Assembly (NCBI RefSeq): GCF_900188125.1
Contig: NZ_FZOW01000002.1
Location: 434,001 to 498,000, forward strand
From: Rhodococcoides kyotonense
Lineage (GTDB): Bacteria > Actinomycetota > Actinomycetes > Mycobacteriales > Mycobacteriaceae
Length of the DNA stretch: 64,000 nt
Direction of reading: 5' to 3'
Of this stretch, positions 54,402 through 64,000 are shown piece after piece. The notes beneath the pieces were generated by a model that searched no databases, was not told where the DNA came from, and saw only the letters and a list, made by a program, of their open reading frames with translations. A program made the position numbers and the translations under genes. Numbering within the stretch: the first letter of the stretch is position 1; each line of letters opens with the position of its first letter.

Positions 54402-55427
54402 TCAGGCGGTGCTGAAGGTGGCGTCGAACGCGCTGTGTGTTCGCACGAACTCGCCGATTTCGATCATCGCCCGACGCGCCTCGGGGAGGAAGTCCGCGGC
54501 TTGGAAGACGTGGACCTGGTCCTCCCACACCTGGAGCTCGCACTCGACGCCTGCTTCTTCGAGGCGGATGGCCATCAATTCGGCGTCGGCGAGCACCATT
54601 TCGGACGAACCGGCCTGGATGAGCACGGGCGGCAGGCCGCTCAGGTCGGCGTCGACGGGGGACACCCGCGGGCCGCGCTTGCCTTCGACGACGATCTTGG
54701 CTTCGACGCGGTCGGCCATGATCGTCAACGCGGGTACCGCGCCGGCCGGGAACACCGCACATTTCGACGCGTTCTCGTGCTCGATCTTGCGCGTGGGGTC
54801 CATGTCGGTCAGTGGCGACATGACGAAGATTCCCGCAGGCTTGGGCAGATTGAGCGTGCCGAGCGTCAACGCGACCATGAACGCCAGATATCCGCCGGCG
54901 GAGTCGCCCGCGATGAAGATCTGGTCGGGGCGGTAGCCGGACGAGAGCAGGAAGCGGTACGCGTCGACGCCGTCCTCGACCGCATGGGAGATGGGGTTTC
55001 TCGGCATCATCCGATAGTCCACCGACAGAACCGGTGCGTCGACGCTCTGCGAGACCCTGGATACGAGGCGACGGTGCGTGTTGAGGCCACAACAGACGAA
55101 CGCGCCGCCGTGCAGGTAGAGCACGACGTTGTCCTCGGAGACGCCGTCGGCGGCGACCCATTCGGCCCCACATTCGGCAAGTTCGACGCGTCGGCACCGG
55201 GTGCCCTTCACCGGCGGCACCAACTTTCCGGCGTAGTCGACGACGTGCATCGGCCACGGCAGGTGAGCCGTCTTGGCCCAGACGGACAGGAAGGGCCGAA
55301 CCGTGAGCTGCAGATATGCGGAGAGCGCCTTCGACGGCAGGCTTCCGCTGGACATGTCGATTCTGCTCGACGTGTAGGTGGCCGGGGTGTACTCCGACCG
55401 TGTCAAAGCGGTGAGCACGTTGTTCAT
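54402..55427 (-). CDS. Alpha/beta hydrolase, hormone-sensitive lipase type
   Basis: 341 residues. HSL-family motif LYLHGGAFVCC (HGGG variant), nucleophile in GDSAGG, and the acid/histidine in the C-terminal VHVFQ region. No signal peptide. Likely an intracellular esterase/lipase. Divergent from the wax-ester synthase gene. Confidence 0.92.
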   Translation of the reverse strand: MNNVLTALTRSEYTPATYTSSRIDMSSGSLPSKALSAYLQLTVRPFLSVWAKTAHLPWPMHVVDYAGKLVPPVKGTRCRRVELAECGAEWVAADGVSEDNVVLYLHGGAFVCCGLNTHRRLVSRVSQSVDAPVLSVDYRMMPRNPISHAVEDGVDAYRFLLSSGYRPDQIFIAGDSAGGYLAFMVALTLGTLNLPKPAGIFVMSPLTDMDPTRKIEHENASKCAVFPAGAVPALTIMADRVEAKIVVEGKRGPRVSPVDADLSGLPPVLIQAGSSEMVLADAELMAIRLEEAGVECELQVWEDQVHVFQAADFLPEARRAMIEIGEFVRTHSAFDATFSTA

Positions 55428-55559
55428 CGTCCTCGCCTCCGATCTGCAGTTGCTTGGAACTCCTAGTAACGGACAATAGCCCGTGACTTAGGTCCTCTAA
55501 ACGTAAGGTCGTGTTCGATGTCACACCGTGATGCAAACTACGCGTAAAGGTGATCGCAC

Positions 55560-56927
55560 ATGGCCCTGATGCCCGTTACCGAATCCATGTTTCTGATTGC
55601 GGAATCGCGAGAGCATCCCATGCATGTCGGTGGTCTCCAACTCTTCGTTCCTGCTGGTGAGGCGCATGATCTCGCGGACGAGATGCAGCGCAGCTTCACC
55701 AGCGGCGAAGTGCACGAGCTTTTTCGCAAGCGGCCAGGCAGGCCTGTCGACGTCGTCGGGAAGATCGCGTGGTCGCGTGACACCGACATCGACTTCGAAT
55801 ACCACGTCCGGCGCGTGGTGCTTCCGTCTCCCGGGAGGATTCGAGAATTGTTCCAATTCCTCTCGCTGAACCACAGTACGCCTCTTGACAGATACCGACC
55901 CATGTGGGAGGTGTACATCGTCGAAGGGCTCGCCGACGGCAGGGTCGCGCTCTACACCAAGGTTCATCACTCGCTGGTCGACGGAGTGTCCGCCCTGAAG
56001 CTCATGCTGAACACTCTCAGTGAGGATCCGGACGACCGCACAGGCGTCGCGACGTGGGATCCGAGTCTGTTCCGTGTGAAACCCGACAAGCCGGTGCCGG
56101 GGGTGACGGAACGTGTCGGCCAGGGGCTCGCGCTCGTCGGCGATCTGTTCGATTTTGCGCCGGCCGCCGCGCGAATCGGGTTGCGTGCCTTGCGCGACGA
56201 AGGTGCTCAGCTGCCGCTGCGCGCGCCCCGGACCATGTTCAACGTTCCGATCGGCGGTGCACGGCGATTCGCCGCCGAGACGTGGTCGATCGCCCGAATG
56301 CGCACCGTCGCAGAAGGTTTGGACATCACGATCAACGACGTCGTGCTCGCCATGTGTGCCGGAGCTCTGCGCGGCTATCTGATCGACGAGGACGCGCTGC
56401 CCGAATCGCCCTTGATTGCAATGGTTCCCGTGTCGTTACGTAAACCGGGAGACAGTTCGGCCGGTAATTCGGTGACGACGATTCTGTGCAACCTGGGTAC
56501 CGACGAGGCCGATCCGCTCGCCAGGCTTCAGCGCATCACTCGGTCGACGACCCGAGGCAAGGACATGATGCGTGAGCTGAACACGTTGGAGTCCTTGGCA
56601 TTCGGCGCGGTGACGATGTTGCCGCTGCTGTTCGGACCCGTGCCAGGGTTCGTCAGGAACACGCCGCCGCCGTTCAACGTCATCATCTCCAATGTGCCCG
56701 GATCGCCGAAGGATCTGTACTGGAACGGCGCGAAGCTCGACGGCATCTACCCGGCGTCGATCGTGTGCGACGGCATGGCCTTGAACATCACCGTCGCCAG
56801 CAACGGGGATTCGCTGAACTTCGGGCTCATCGGGTGCCGGCGGAGCGTCCCGCACCTGCAGCGGATGCTCACGCACCTCGAGGAGTCGTTGGTGGAGTTG
56901 GAGAAGGCGGTGTCCACTTCCGCTTGA
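55560..56927 (+). CDS. Wax ester synthase / diacylglycerol acyltransferase
   Basis: 455 residues. HHSLVDG (HHxxxDG) at about 135-141 is the acyltransferase active site; NDVVLAMCAGALR and FNVIISNVPG are further family motifs. Makes storage triacylglycerol or wax esters. Its last codon and stop (GCT TGA) lie in repeat family A. Confidence 0.95.
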   Translation: MALMPVTESMFLIAESREHPMHVGGLQLFVPAGEAHDLADEMQRSFTSGEVHELFRKRPGRPVDVVGKIAWSRDTDIDFEYHVRRVVLPSPGRIRELFQFLSLNHSTPLDRYRPMWEVYIVEGLADGRVALYTKVHHSLVDGVSALKLMLNTLSEDPDDRTGVATWDPSLFRVKPDKPVPGVTERVGQGLALVGDLFDFAPAAARIGLRALRDEGAQLPLRAPRTMFNVPIGGARRFAAETWSIARMRTVAEGLDITINDVVLAMCAGALRGYLIDEDALPESPLIAMVPVSLRKPGDSSAGNSVTTILCNLGTDEADPLARLQRITRSTTRGKDMMRELNTLESLAFGAVTMLPLLFGPVPGFVRNTPPPFNVIISNVPGSPKDLYWNGAKLDGIYPASIVCDGMALNITVASNGDSLNFGLIGCRRSVPHLQRMLTHLEESLVELEKAVSTSA

Positions 56928-57037
56928 ATGGACCCTGCTAGCTATCTGTTCGTATGAATGGCGCATTCAAGCGATGGGTCTGTTCGCTTGAAAGCGCCAC
57001 CACAGCTATCTACTCGTATGAAAGGACCATTCAAGCG
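56921..57037. repeat. Repeat family A, copy 1 (double palindrome at convergent stops)
   Basis: Outer ends CGCTTGAA (56921) and TTCAAGCG (57030). Inside: CGTATGAATGGCGCATTCAA-GCG (56951-56973) and a similar unit at 57015-57037, plus CGCTTGAAAGCGCC at 56985. It fills the whole gap between WS/DGAT and metG and contains the stop codons of both. The unit 57015-57037 recurs exactly, inverted, at 61613-61635. Confidence 0.93.
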
Positions 57038-58587
57038 GTCTTGGGTTCGTACTTCGGAAACACCGGCGACGGCGCGGGCAGCGACTCGCCGGGCACGATG
57101 CGCGTCGCGATGTCGCTGAACTGGTGCGCCGGATTGCCGAGCAGTTCGAGGATCTTCGCTGCGGATCCGGGCATGACCGGCTGAACCAGGATGCCGACGA
57201 TGCGGAGTACCTCGAGCGTCACGTACAGAACGGTCGCCATGCGGTCCGGATCGGTCTTGCGCAGAACCCACGGCTCCTGCTGCGAGAAGTATCGGTTGGT
57301 CTCACCGAGCACCGACCAGATCGCTTCGAGCGCGGAATGCAGTGCCTGGACGTCGAATTCACGACGGCAGATGTCGAGGAGTGCGTCGGCGCGCGCCAGC
57401 AACGCCTCGTCGTCGGGGGTGAATGCACCGGGCGTCGGGACCTTGCCGTCGAGGTTCTTGGCCACCATCGTCAGCGACCGCTGCGCCAGATTGCCGAGCT
57501 CGTTGGACAGGTCCGCGTTCATGCGGGTCACGATGGCCTCGGGTGAGTAGCTGCCGTCCTGGCCGTACGACACCTCGCGCAGCAGGAAGAACCGCAGCGG
57601 GTCGAGGCCGAACTCGTTCACCAACGTGAACGGGTCGACGACGTTGCCGACCGACTTGGACATCTTCTCGCCCTTGTTGTTCAGGAAGCCGTGCACGAAC
57701 ACACGCTGCGGCAACTCGATACCCGCCGACATCAGGAACGCGGGCCAATAGACGGTGTGGAACCGCGTGATGTCCTTGCCGATGATGTGCAGGCTCGCCG
57801 GCCAGTACTTCTGAAACTTCTCCGACGAGGCATCCGGGTAGCCGACGCCGGTGAGGTAGTTGGTCAACGCGTCGACCCACACGTACATGACGTGCTCCGG
57901 GTTGTCCGGGACCTGGACGCCCCAGTCGAACGTGGTCCGCGAAATTGACAGATCCTTCAGTCCGCTCTTGACGAACGAGACGATCTCGTTGCGACGCGTT
58001 CCCGGCGCGATGAACTCCGGGCGCGTTTCGTACAGCTCGAGCAACTTGTCCTGATACGCCGACAACTTGAAGAAGTACGTCGACTCCTCGGTCCATTCGA
58101 CCGGTGTCTTCGTCTCGGTGGCGATGCGCGCGCCGTCCTCGGCGATCGCCGTCTCGCCCTCGGTATAGAAGGCCTCGTCGCGCACCGAGTACCAGCCGGC
58201 GTACGTGTCGAGGTAGATGTCGCCGCGCTCGACCATCTTGGCCCAGATGGCCTTGCTCGCCTCGTGGTGATCCGCGTCCGTAGTGCGGATGAACCGGTCG
58301 TAGGAGATGTCGAGCGTCTTGTCCAGCTGCTGGAAGACCTCGGAGTTGCGCGCGGCCAGGTCACGGACGTCGACGCCTTCCTTGACGGCCGTCTGCTGCA
58401 TCTTCAGGCCGTGCTCGTCGGTACCCGTCAGGAACATGACGTCGTACCCGTCGAGGCGCTTGAAACGCGCGATGACGTCGGTCGAGATGTACTCGTACGC
58501 ATGCCCGATGTGCGGGGCACCGTTCGGGTACGCGATCGCGGTCGTGACGTAGAAGGTGGGCCGTGAGGCATCAGCTGGCGCAGTCAT
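57031..58587 (-). CDS. metG: Methionyl-tRNA synthetase
   Basis: 518 residues. Class I synthetase: HIGH box [14 protein letters not shown], and anticodon-binding helical bundle. Short form without the C-terminal tRNA-binding domain. The last codon GCT and TGA stop are in repeat family A. Conserved order metG-tatD-rpfB-ksgA-ispE. Confidence 0.97.
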   Translation of the reverse strand: MTAPADASRPTFYVTTAIAYPNGAPHIGHAYEYISTDVIARFKRLDGYDVMFLTGTDEHGLKMQQTAVKEGVDVRDLAARNSEVFQQLDKTLDISYDRFIRTTDADHHEASKAIWAKMVERGDIYLDTYAGWYSVRDEAFYTEGETAIAEDGARIATETKTPVEWTEESTYFFKLSAYQDKLLELYETRPEFIAPGTRRNEIVSFVKSGLKDLSISRTTFDWGVQVPDNPEHVMYVWVDALTNYLTGVGYPDASSEKFQKYWPASLHIIGKDITRFHTVYWPAFLMSAGIELPQRVFVHGFLNNKGEKMSKSVGNVVDPFTLVNEFGLDPLRFFLLREVSYGQDGSYSPEAIVTRMNADLSNELGNLAQRSLTMVAKNLDGKVPTPGAFTPDDEALLARADALLDICRREFDVQALHSALEAIWSVLGETNRYFSQQEPWVLRKTDPDRMATVLYVTLEVLRIVGILVQPVMPGSAAKILELLGNPAHQFSDIATRIVPGESLPAPSPVFPKYEPKTA

Positions 58588-58608
58588 GGTGGCGCCTACT
58601 CTATCGGC

Positions 58609-59448
58609 GTGACCAGAGAACGTCCCGCGCCACCTTTGCCCGAGCCACTGCACAGCCTCGTCGACGCCCACACGCACCTCGACGCGTGTGGTGCCCGTGA
58701 TGCTGCAGGGGTTTCCGAGATCCTCGACCGAGCCGAGTCCGTCGGCGTCGGGCGTGTGGTCACAGTGGCCGACGACCTCGATGCCGCGCGCTTCGCCGTC
58801 GACGCGTCCCACTGGGATTCGCGGGTCTGGGCGGCCGTCGCGATCCATCCGACACGCGCCAACGTGCTGACCGACGACGTGAAGGCCGAGATTTCCAGGC
58901 TCGCGGCGGATCCTCGGGTGGTTGCAGTCGGCGAAACGGGTCTGGATTACTACTGGCCGGGCAAGCTGGAGGGCTGCGCGACGGTGGAAGAGCAGCACGA
59001 CGGCTTCCGCTGGCACATCGATCTCGCCAAGCGCCTCGACAAGCCACTGATGATCCACAACAGGGAGGCTGACGAGGATCTGCTTTCTCTGTTGAAAGAC
59101 GAAGGCGCCCCGGACACCGTCATCTTCCATTGCTTCTCGTCGGGACCGGAGATCGCGCGGCAGTGCATCGACGCCGGGTATGTGCTCAGCCTGTCCGGGA
59201 CCGTCAGTTTCAAGAACGCGCACGCGCTGCGGGAGGCGGCAGTACTCATTCCCGACGACCAAGTGCTCGTCGAGACCGATGCGCCGTTCCTCACGCCGCA
59301 TCCTTTCCGCGGGGCGCCGAACGAGTCGTACTGCCTGCCGTACACCGCGCGGGCCCTCGCCGAGATCCGCGGGCAGGACCCCGTCGAACTCGCTGGTCAT
59401 GTCACTGCCAATGCCGAGCGGGTGTATGCGCTTCGCGCCCGTGCGTGA
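58609..59448 (+). CDS. tatD: TatD-family metal-dependent DNase
   Basis: 279 residues from a GTG. Metal motifs [18 protein letters not shown], and FHCFSSG; a typical length. Exonuclease implicated in DNA repair and quality control. Divergent from metG with 21 bp between starts. Confidence 0.95.
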   Translation: MTRERPAPPLPEPLHSLVDAHTHLDACGARDAAGVSEILDRAESVGVGRVVTVADDLDAARFAVDASHWDSRVWAAVAIHPTRANVLTDDVKAEISRLAADPRVVAVGETGLDYYWPGKLEGCATVEEQHDGFRWHIDLAKRLDKPLMIHNREADEDLLSLLKDEGAPDTVIFHCFSSGPEIARQCIDAGYVLSLSGTVSFKNAHALREAAVLIPDDQVLVETDAPFLTPHPFRGAPNESYCLPYTARALAEIRGQDPVELAGHVTANAERVYALRARA

Positions 59449-59570
59449 GTAGTTGGTCTCCGCGCAAACTCTCCGCGCACGGGCGGCGCAGCCGCACGCG
59501 AGGTTGCAGGATGTCCATCGATTCGTTACCGTACCGTGATCCAGCCGCCGGGCGTTTCGCGAACAGGTAA

Positions 59571-60722
<1,152 letters not shown>

Positions 60723-60743
60723 CCAGTGCGTAGAGTTTTCGAA

Positions 60744-61619
60744 GTGCCAGAAAATGTGAGGGAACCCGCGGCGCTGCTCGGGCCCGCGGAAGTGCGATCT
60801 CTCGCCGCCGAGTTGGACGTCCGTCCTACCAAGACGCTCGGCCAGAACTTCGTGCACGACGCCAACACCGTGCGACGCATCGTCGCGTCGGCGGGCGTCG
60901 GGGGAGCCGACACGGTTCTCGAGGTCGGCCCCGGTCTCGGCTCGCTGACGCTTGCGCTCCTCGATGTCGCCGACGCGGTCGTCGCCGTCGAGATCGACCC
61001 GAAGCTTGCGGCCCGGCTCCCGCAGACCGTCGCCGAACGTGCGCCGTCGCAGGCCGACCAGCTGACCGTCGTCGAGTTCGATGCACTTCGGGTCAAGGCC
61101 TCCGACATTCCGGGTGAACCGTCGGCGTTGGTCGCGAACCTGCCCTACAATGTCGCGGTTCCGGTTCTGCTGCACCTGTTCTCGGAGCTGCCGTCGCTGC
61201 GCACTGCGCTGGTGATGGTGCAGGCCGAGGTGGCCGACCGCCTCGCCGCCGACCCGGGCAGCAAGATCTACGGCATCCCCAGCGTCAAGGCGAACTTCTT
61301 CGGCACCGTCAAACGTGCTGGGTCCGTTGGTCGTTCGGTGTTCTGGCCGGTGCCGAAGGTCGAATCGGGACTCGTCCGCATCGACCGCTACGACGACCCG
61401 CCGTGGTCCATGGACGACGAGCACCGCAAGCGGGTGTTCACCGTCGTCGACGCCGCATTCGCGCAGCGCCGCAAGACGTTACGCGCTGCGCTCGCCGGAT
61501 GGGCGGGGTCGCCCGTCGAGGCCGAGCGCCGGTTGCGGGAGGCGGGGATCGAGCCCTCGGCGCGCGGGGAGACTCTCGACGCGGCGGCGTATGTCAGGTT
61601 GGCCGGCACCACCGCTTGA
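60744..61619 (+). CDS. rsmA: 16S rRNA dimethyladenosine transferase
   Basis: 291 residues from GTG 60744 (GTG 60726 possible). Dimethylates A1518/A1519. Motifs: [24 protein letters not shown]. Its last codon and stop (GCT TGA) are in repeat family A. Confidence 0.95.
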   Translation: MPENVREPAALLGPAEVRSLAAELDVRPTKTLGQNFVHDANTVRRIVASAGVGGADTVLEVGPGLGSLTLALLDVADAVVAVEIDPKLAARLPQTVAERAPSQADQLTVVEFDALRVKASDIPGEPSALVANLPYNVAVPVLLHLFSELPSLRTALVMVQAEVADRLAADPGSKIYGIPSVKANFFGTVKRAGSVGRSVFWPVPKVESGLVRIDRYDDPPWSMDDEHRKRVFTVVDAAFAQRRKTLRAALAGWAGSPVEAERRLREAGIEPSARGETLDAAAYVRLAGTTA

Positions 61620-61665
61620 ATGGTCCTTTCATACGATCAGATGGCTTGAACCGCACGTTCAAGCG
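61613..61665. repeat. Repeat family A, copy 2
   Basis: 61613-61635 is the reverse complement of 57015-57037 with all 23 bases identical. Next comes a short hairpin GCTTGAAC-n5-GTTCAAGC (61644-61664). The outer ends are again CGCTTGAA and TTCAAGCG, supplying the stops of rsmA and the convergent regulator. Confidence 0.93.
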
Positions 61666-62630
61666 ATGCCCGCCCGGTATCGCTCACTGACCCGCGCGTG
61701 CCACTCGGCGACCTTCAGGCATTCTTCACGCAACGATGCCGGTTCGAGCACGGTGAAGTCGGTGTCGAAGGCGTACAGCCAGCGCGCGATCGACTGCAGG
61801 GAATCGCCCGACAGCACGATGGTGCACGTGTCCTCGGTTCCCGATTCGAGCGTGCCCCAGTCCTGGTCCACCATCGGCGCGATGGTCTCGATCGACGCGT
61901 GCAGCAGAATCCGTGCCTTCACCTGGGTGTACGCGTGGTTGATGCCCTTCGCGACGAAGGCCGCCGCACCGCCTTCGGGCAGCTCGCGTCGTGCGAATCG
62001 CGGACCCGTCGGGATCTTCGGTTCCATGCGGTCGACGCGGAACGAGCGCCAGTCCTCGCGCATGACGTCCCACCCGAGCAGGTACCAGCGGGCCCCCGCA
62101 CGCACGAGGCTGTACGGCTCCACCTCGCGCCGCGCCTCGGTGCCGTCGTGTGTGCGGTAGTCGAAGCGCAGCCGCTCACGGTTGTGGCAGACCCCGGCCA
62201 CCGTTGCGAGAACGGACGCATCGACAGCCGAGCGCGCGGGCCGCTCGACGACGTCGATGCGCAACGCGTCGAGCCGATTCTGGATGCGCGACGGCATCAC
62301 CTGGCGCAACTTGGTCAGTGCCCGCAGCGACGCCTCCCCGATTCCTGCGACCGATCCGCCCGCCGCACTCTGCAGCCCGAACGCGACGGCGAGTGCTTCG
62401 TCGTCGTCGAGCAGTAGTGGTGGCATCTCGGCGCCCGCACCCAGCTGATACCCGCCTCCGACGCCGGAGGTGGCGCTGACGGGGTAGCCGATTTCGCGCA
62501 GCTTGTCGACGTCACGTCGCACCGTCCGCGGCGTCACGTTCAGTCGATCCGCAAGGTCCGCGCCTGCCCAGTCGCGTCGTGTCTGGAGCAGCGACAGAAG
62601 CTTGAGCAGTCGTGCCGATGTTTCCCGCAT
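61659..62630 (-). CDS. YafY-type WYL-domain transcriptional regulator
   Basis: 323 residues. N-terminal DeoR-like winged helix ([39 protein letters not shown]), then WYL domain with [23 protein letters not shown] (quoted: RWYLLGWD). WYL domains bind nucleic acids or nucleotides and are common in defence and stress regulation. Its last codon and stop come from repeat A. Divergent from ispE. Confidence 0.92.
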   Translation of the reverse strand: MRETSARLLKLLSLLQTRRDWAGADLADRLNVTPRTVRRDVDKLREIGYPVSATSGVGGGYQLGAGAEMPPLLLDDDEALAVAFGLQSAAGGSVAGIGEASLRALTKLRQVMPSRIQNRLDALRIDVVERPARSAVDASVLATVAGVCHNRERLRFDYRTHDGTEARREVEPYSLVRAGARWYLLGWDVMREDWRSFRVDRMEPKIPTGPRFARRELPEGGAAAFVAKGINHAYTQVKARILLHASIETIAPMVDQDWGTLESGTEDTCTIVLSGDSLQSIARWLYAFDTDFTVLEPASLREECLKVAEWHARVSERYRAGIA

Positions 62631-62724
62631 AGAACCGATGATTCCAGCAATCGCGGACGACTGTCGTCCGCAAAAGGACTGCCGGAAGAATGCAGGCAGG
62701 ATTTCTCCACTACTGTGGACTCTC

Positions 62725-63660
62725 GTGCTCTCAGTCGTGCCCAGTCCCGTCGTCGTTCGGGCTCCGTCGAAGGTCAACCTCCACCTGTCGGTCGGTGACC
62801 TGCGTGAGGACGGCTATCACGAACTGACGACGGTCTTCCAGGCGTTGTCGTTGTCCGACGAGGTATCGGTCGTACCCGCGACGTCGCTGAGGGTCTCCGT
62901 GCGCGGCGAGAATGCGTCCGAGGTTCCGACCGACGAGCGCAACCTCGTGTGGAAGGCGGCCGCTCTGCTCGCCGACACAGTGGGGCGTGAGCCGCTCGTC
63001 GACATCACCATCGACAAGGGCATCCCCGTCGCAGGCGGGATGGCCGGTGGCAGCACCGATGCGGCGGCCACGCTGGTCGCGCTCAACGCGCTGTGGGAGC
63101 TGGACCTGTCGCGTGAAGAGCTGACCGACCTGGCGTCGAAGCTCGGTAGTGACGTGCCGTTCGTGCTGCACGGCGGCACGGCCGTCGGAACCGGGCGCGG
63201 TGAGAAGCTTCTCCCGGTGCTGTCGCGCAACACTTTTCACTGGGTGCTCGCGCTGGCGAAGGGTGGCCTGCAGACCCCTGCGGTGTTCCGTGAACTGGAC
63301 GAGCTCCGCGCAAAGGGCTCACCGCCACGCATCGGCGGGCCCGACGAGCTGATGCATGCGCTTGCCTCCGGCGACGCACAGGCGTTGGCGCCGCTGCTCG
63401 GCAACGATCTGCAGGCCGCCGCGGTGTCGTTGCTCCCGCAACTGCGTCGGACGTTGCGCGCAGGCGTCACGGCGGGTGCGCTGGCGGGCATCGTCTCGGG
63501 CTCGGGCCCGACGTGTGCCTTCCTGTGTGCCGACTCCGAATCTGCGGTCGCCGTCGGCGCCGAGCTATCCGGTGCGGGCGTGTGCCGCACCGTGCGTGTT
63601 GCGAGTGGTCCGGTTCCCGGCGCTCGTGTCGTTACTAGTGAATCGATTGGTTTTTCCTGA
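62725..63660 (+). CDS. ispE: 4-diphosphocytidyl-2-C-methyl-D-erythritol kinase
   Basis: 311 residues from GTG 62725 (GTG 62737 possible). GHMP kinase of the MEP isoprenoid pathway; [35 protein letters not shown] and [10 protein letters not shown]. Overlaps the next gene (TGATG). Follows rsmA as in mycobacteria, with the WYL gene inserted between. Confidence 0.95.
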   Translation: MLSVVPSPVVVRAPSKVNLHLSVGDLREDGYHELTTVFQALSLSDEVSVVPATSLRVSVRGENASEVPTDERNLVWKAAALLADTVGREPLVDITIDKGIPVAGGMAGGSTDAAATLVALNALWELDLSREELTDLASKLGSDVPFVLHGGTAVGTGRGEKLLPVLSRNTFHWVLALAKGGLQTPAVFRELDELRAKGSPPRIGGPDELMHALASGDAQALAPLLGNDLQAAAVSLLPQLRRTLRAGVTAGALAGIVSGSGPTCAFLCADSESAVAVGAELSGAGVCRTVRVASGPVPGARVVTSESIGFS

Positions 63661-64000
63661 TGGTCAATCTCGTCAACCTCGAAAACGTCTCGAAGTCGTT
63701 CGGCGTCAAGCCACTTCTCGACGGCGTGTCCCTCGGCGTGCAGGAGGGCCAGCGCATCGGAATGGTCGGCCTCAACGGCGGCGGCAAGACGACGACGCTC
63801 GAGGTGCTCGCCGGTGTCGAGCCGCCGGACTCGGGACGCGTCAGTCGTGTCGGTGGTCTCCGTATGGCCGTCGTGACGCAGCGTGGCGTGCTGCCGCCGG
63901 GATCGACCGTCGGGCAGGTCGTTCTCGATCCTCTCGGCATGGCCGAACACGAGTGGGCCGGTGACTCGCGAGTCCGAAACATTCTGACCGGCATCGGAAT
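63660..64000 (+). CDS. ABC-F type ATP-binding protein, 5' part only
   Basis: First 113 codons visible; runs off the window. VNLENVSKSFGVKPLLDGVS and Walker A GLNGGGKTT; the region before the signature loop fits Uup/EttA-like ABC-F proteins that act on ribosomes, rather than a membrane transporter. Start overlaps ispE stop. Confidence 0.88.
   Translation, partial: MVNLVNLENVSKSFGVKPLLDGVSLGVQEGQRIGMVGLNGGGKTTTLEVLAGVEPPDSGRVSRVGGLRMAVVTQRGVLPPGSTVGQVVLDPLGMAEHEWAGDSRVRNILTGIG

Overview
The window is high-GC actinobacterial DNA from a mycolic-acid-containing (mycolata) genus, most likely Rhodococcus. Evidence: MspA-type outer-membrane porins, a wax-ester/DGAT acyltransferase, RpfB, the MprA-MprB-PepD stress locus, GTG/TTG starts, and a backbone that follows the gene order I remember from Mycobacterium tuberculosis. 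That order is purH, MoxR-like ATPase and VWA protein; mprA, mprB, pepD, moaB2, mscL; SAF protein, FmdB, 5-FTHF cyclo-ligase, galU, moeA/glp, rimJ, glpR-like; arcA, pmt, rsmI; metG, tatD, rpfB, rsmA, ispE. Species cannot be named from sequence alone.

Layout. 1-7.6 kb: end of purH, a DUF559 gene bracketed by two hairpin repeats, the ATPase/VWA pair, a DUF1707 protein, a lipoprotein and an AEC permease. 7.6-10.4 kb: two divergent operons encoding six zinc-free ('C-minus') ribosomal proteins and a COG0523-like protein with no usable P-loop, diverging from two Zur-like palindromes. 10.5-18.8 kb: a propane/acetone/phenol-type binuclear-iron monooxygenase operon (prm/mimABCD), an 89-residue protein, a dedicated GroEL paralogue and a degenerate AAA+ activator. 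19-25.8 kb: secreted lipase, RtcB, CorA, VOC protein, DUF3558 lipoprotein pair, two secreted single-PASTA proteins and a TRIC-like channel.

25.8-30.3 kb: mprA-mprB-pepD-moaB2 with two CTCAG-N6-CTCAG boxes, then an easily missed 56-residue gene. 30.3-34.4 kb: three MspA-family porins, a lipoprotein and mscL. 34.4-40.4 kb: conserved backbone including the division-associated Glp/GlpR-like pair. 40.4-41 kb: a tRNA-Ala flanked by two paralogous 32- and 39-residue peptide genes. 41-49.5 kb: MMPL exporter, tandem GyrI-like proteins, butyrolactone-receptor-like TetR, Mo-cofactor oxidoreductase with a flavin reductase, SDR, SoxR and arginine deiminase. 49.5-64 kb: ArsC-like, NmrA-like, GntR, DoxX, then pmt to ispE and the start of an ABC-F gene.

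The least explained feature is a set of four intergenic palindrome/repeat families. The most striking (near 56.9-57.0 and 61.6 kb) fills the whole gap between convergent genes and supplies the terminal Ala codon and TGA stop of all four flanking genes. The second most interesting item is the pair of tiny paralogous peptide genes around the tRNA.
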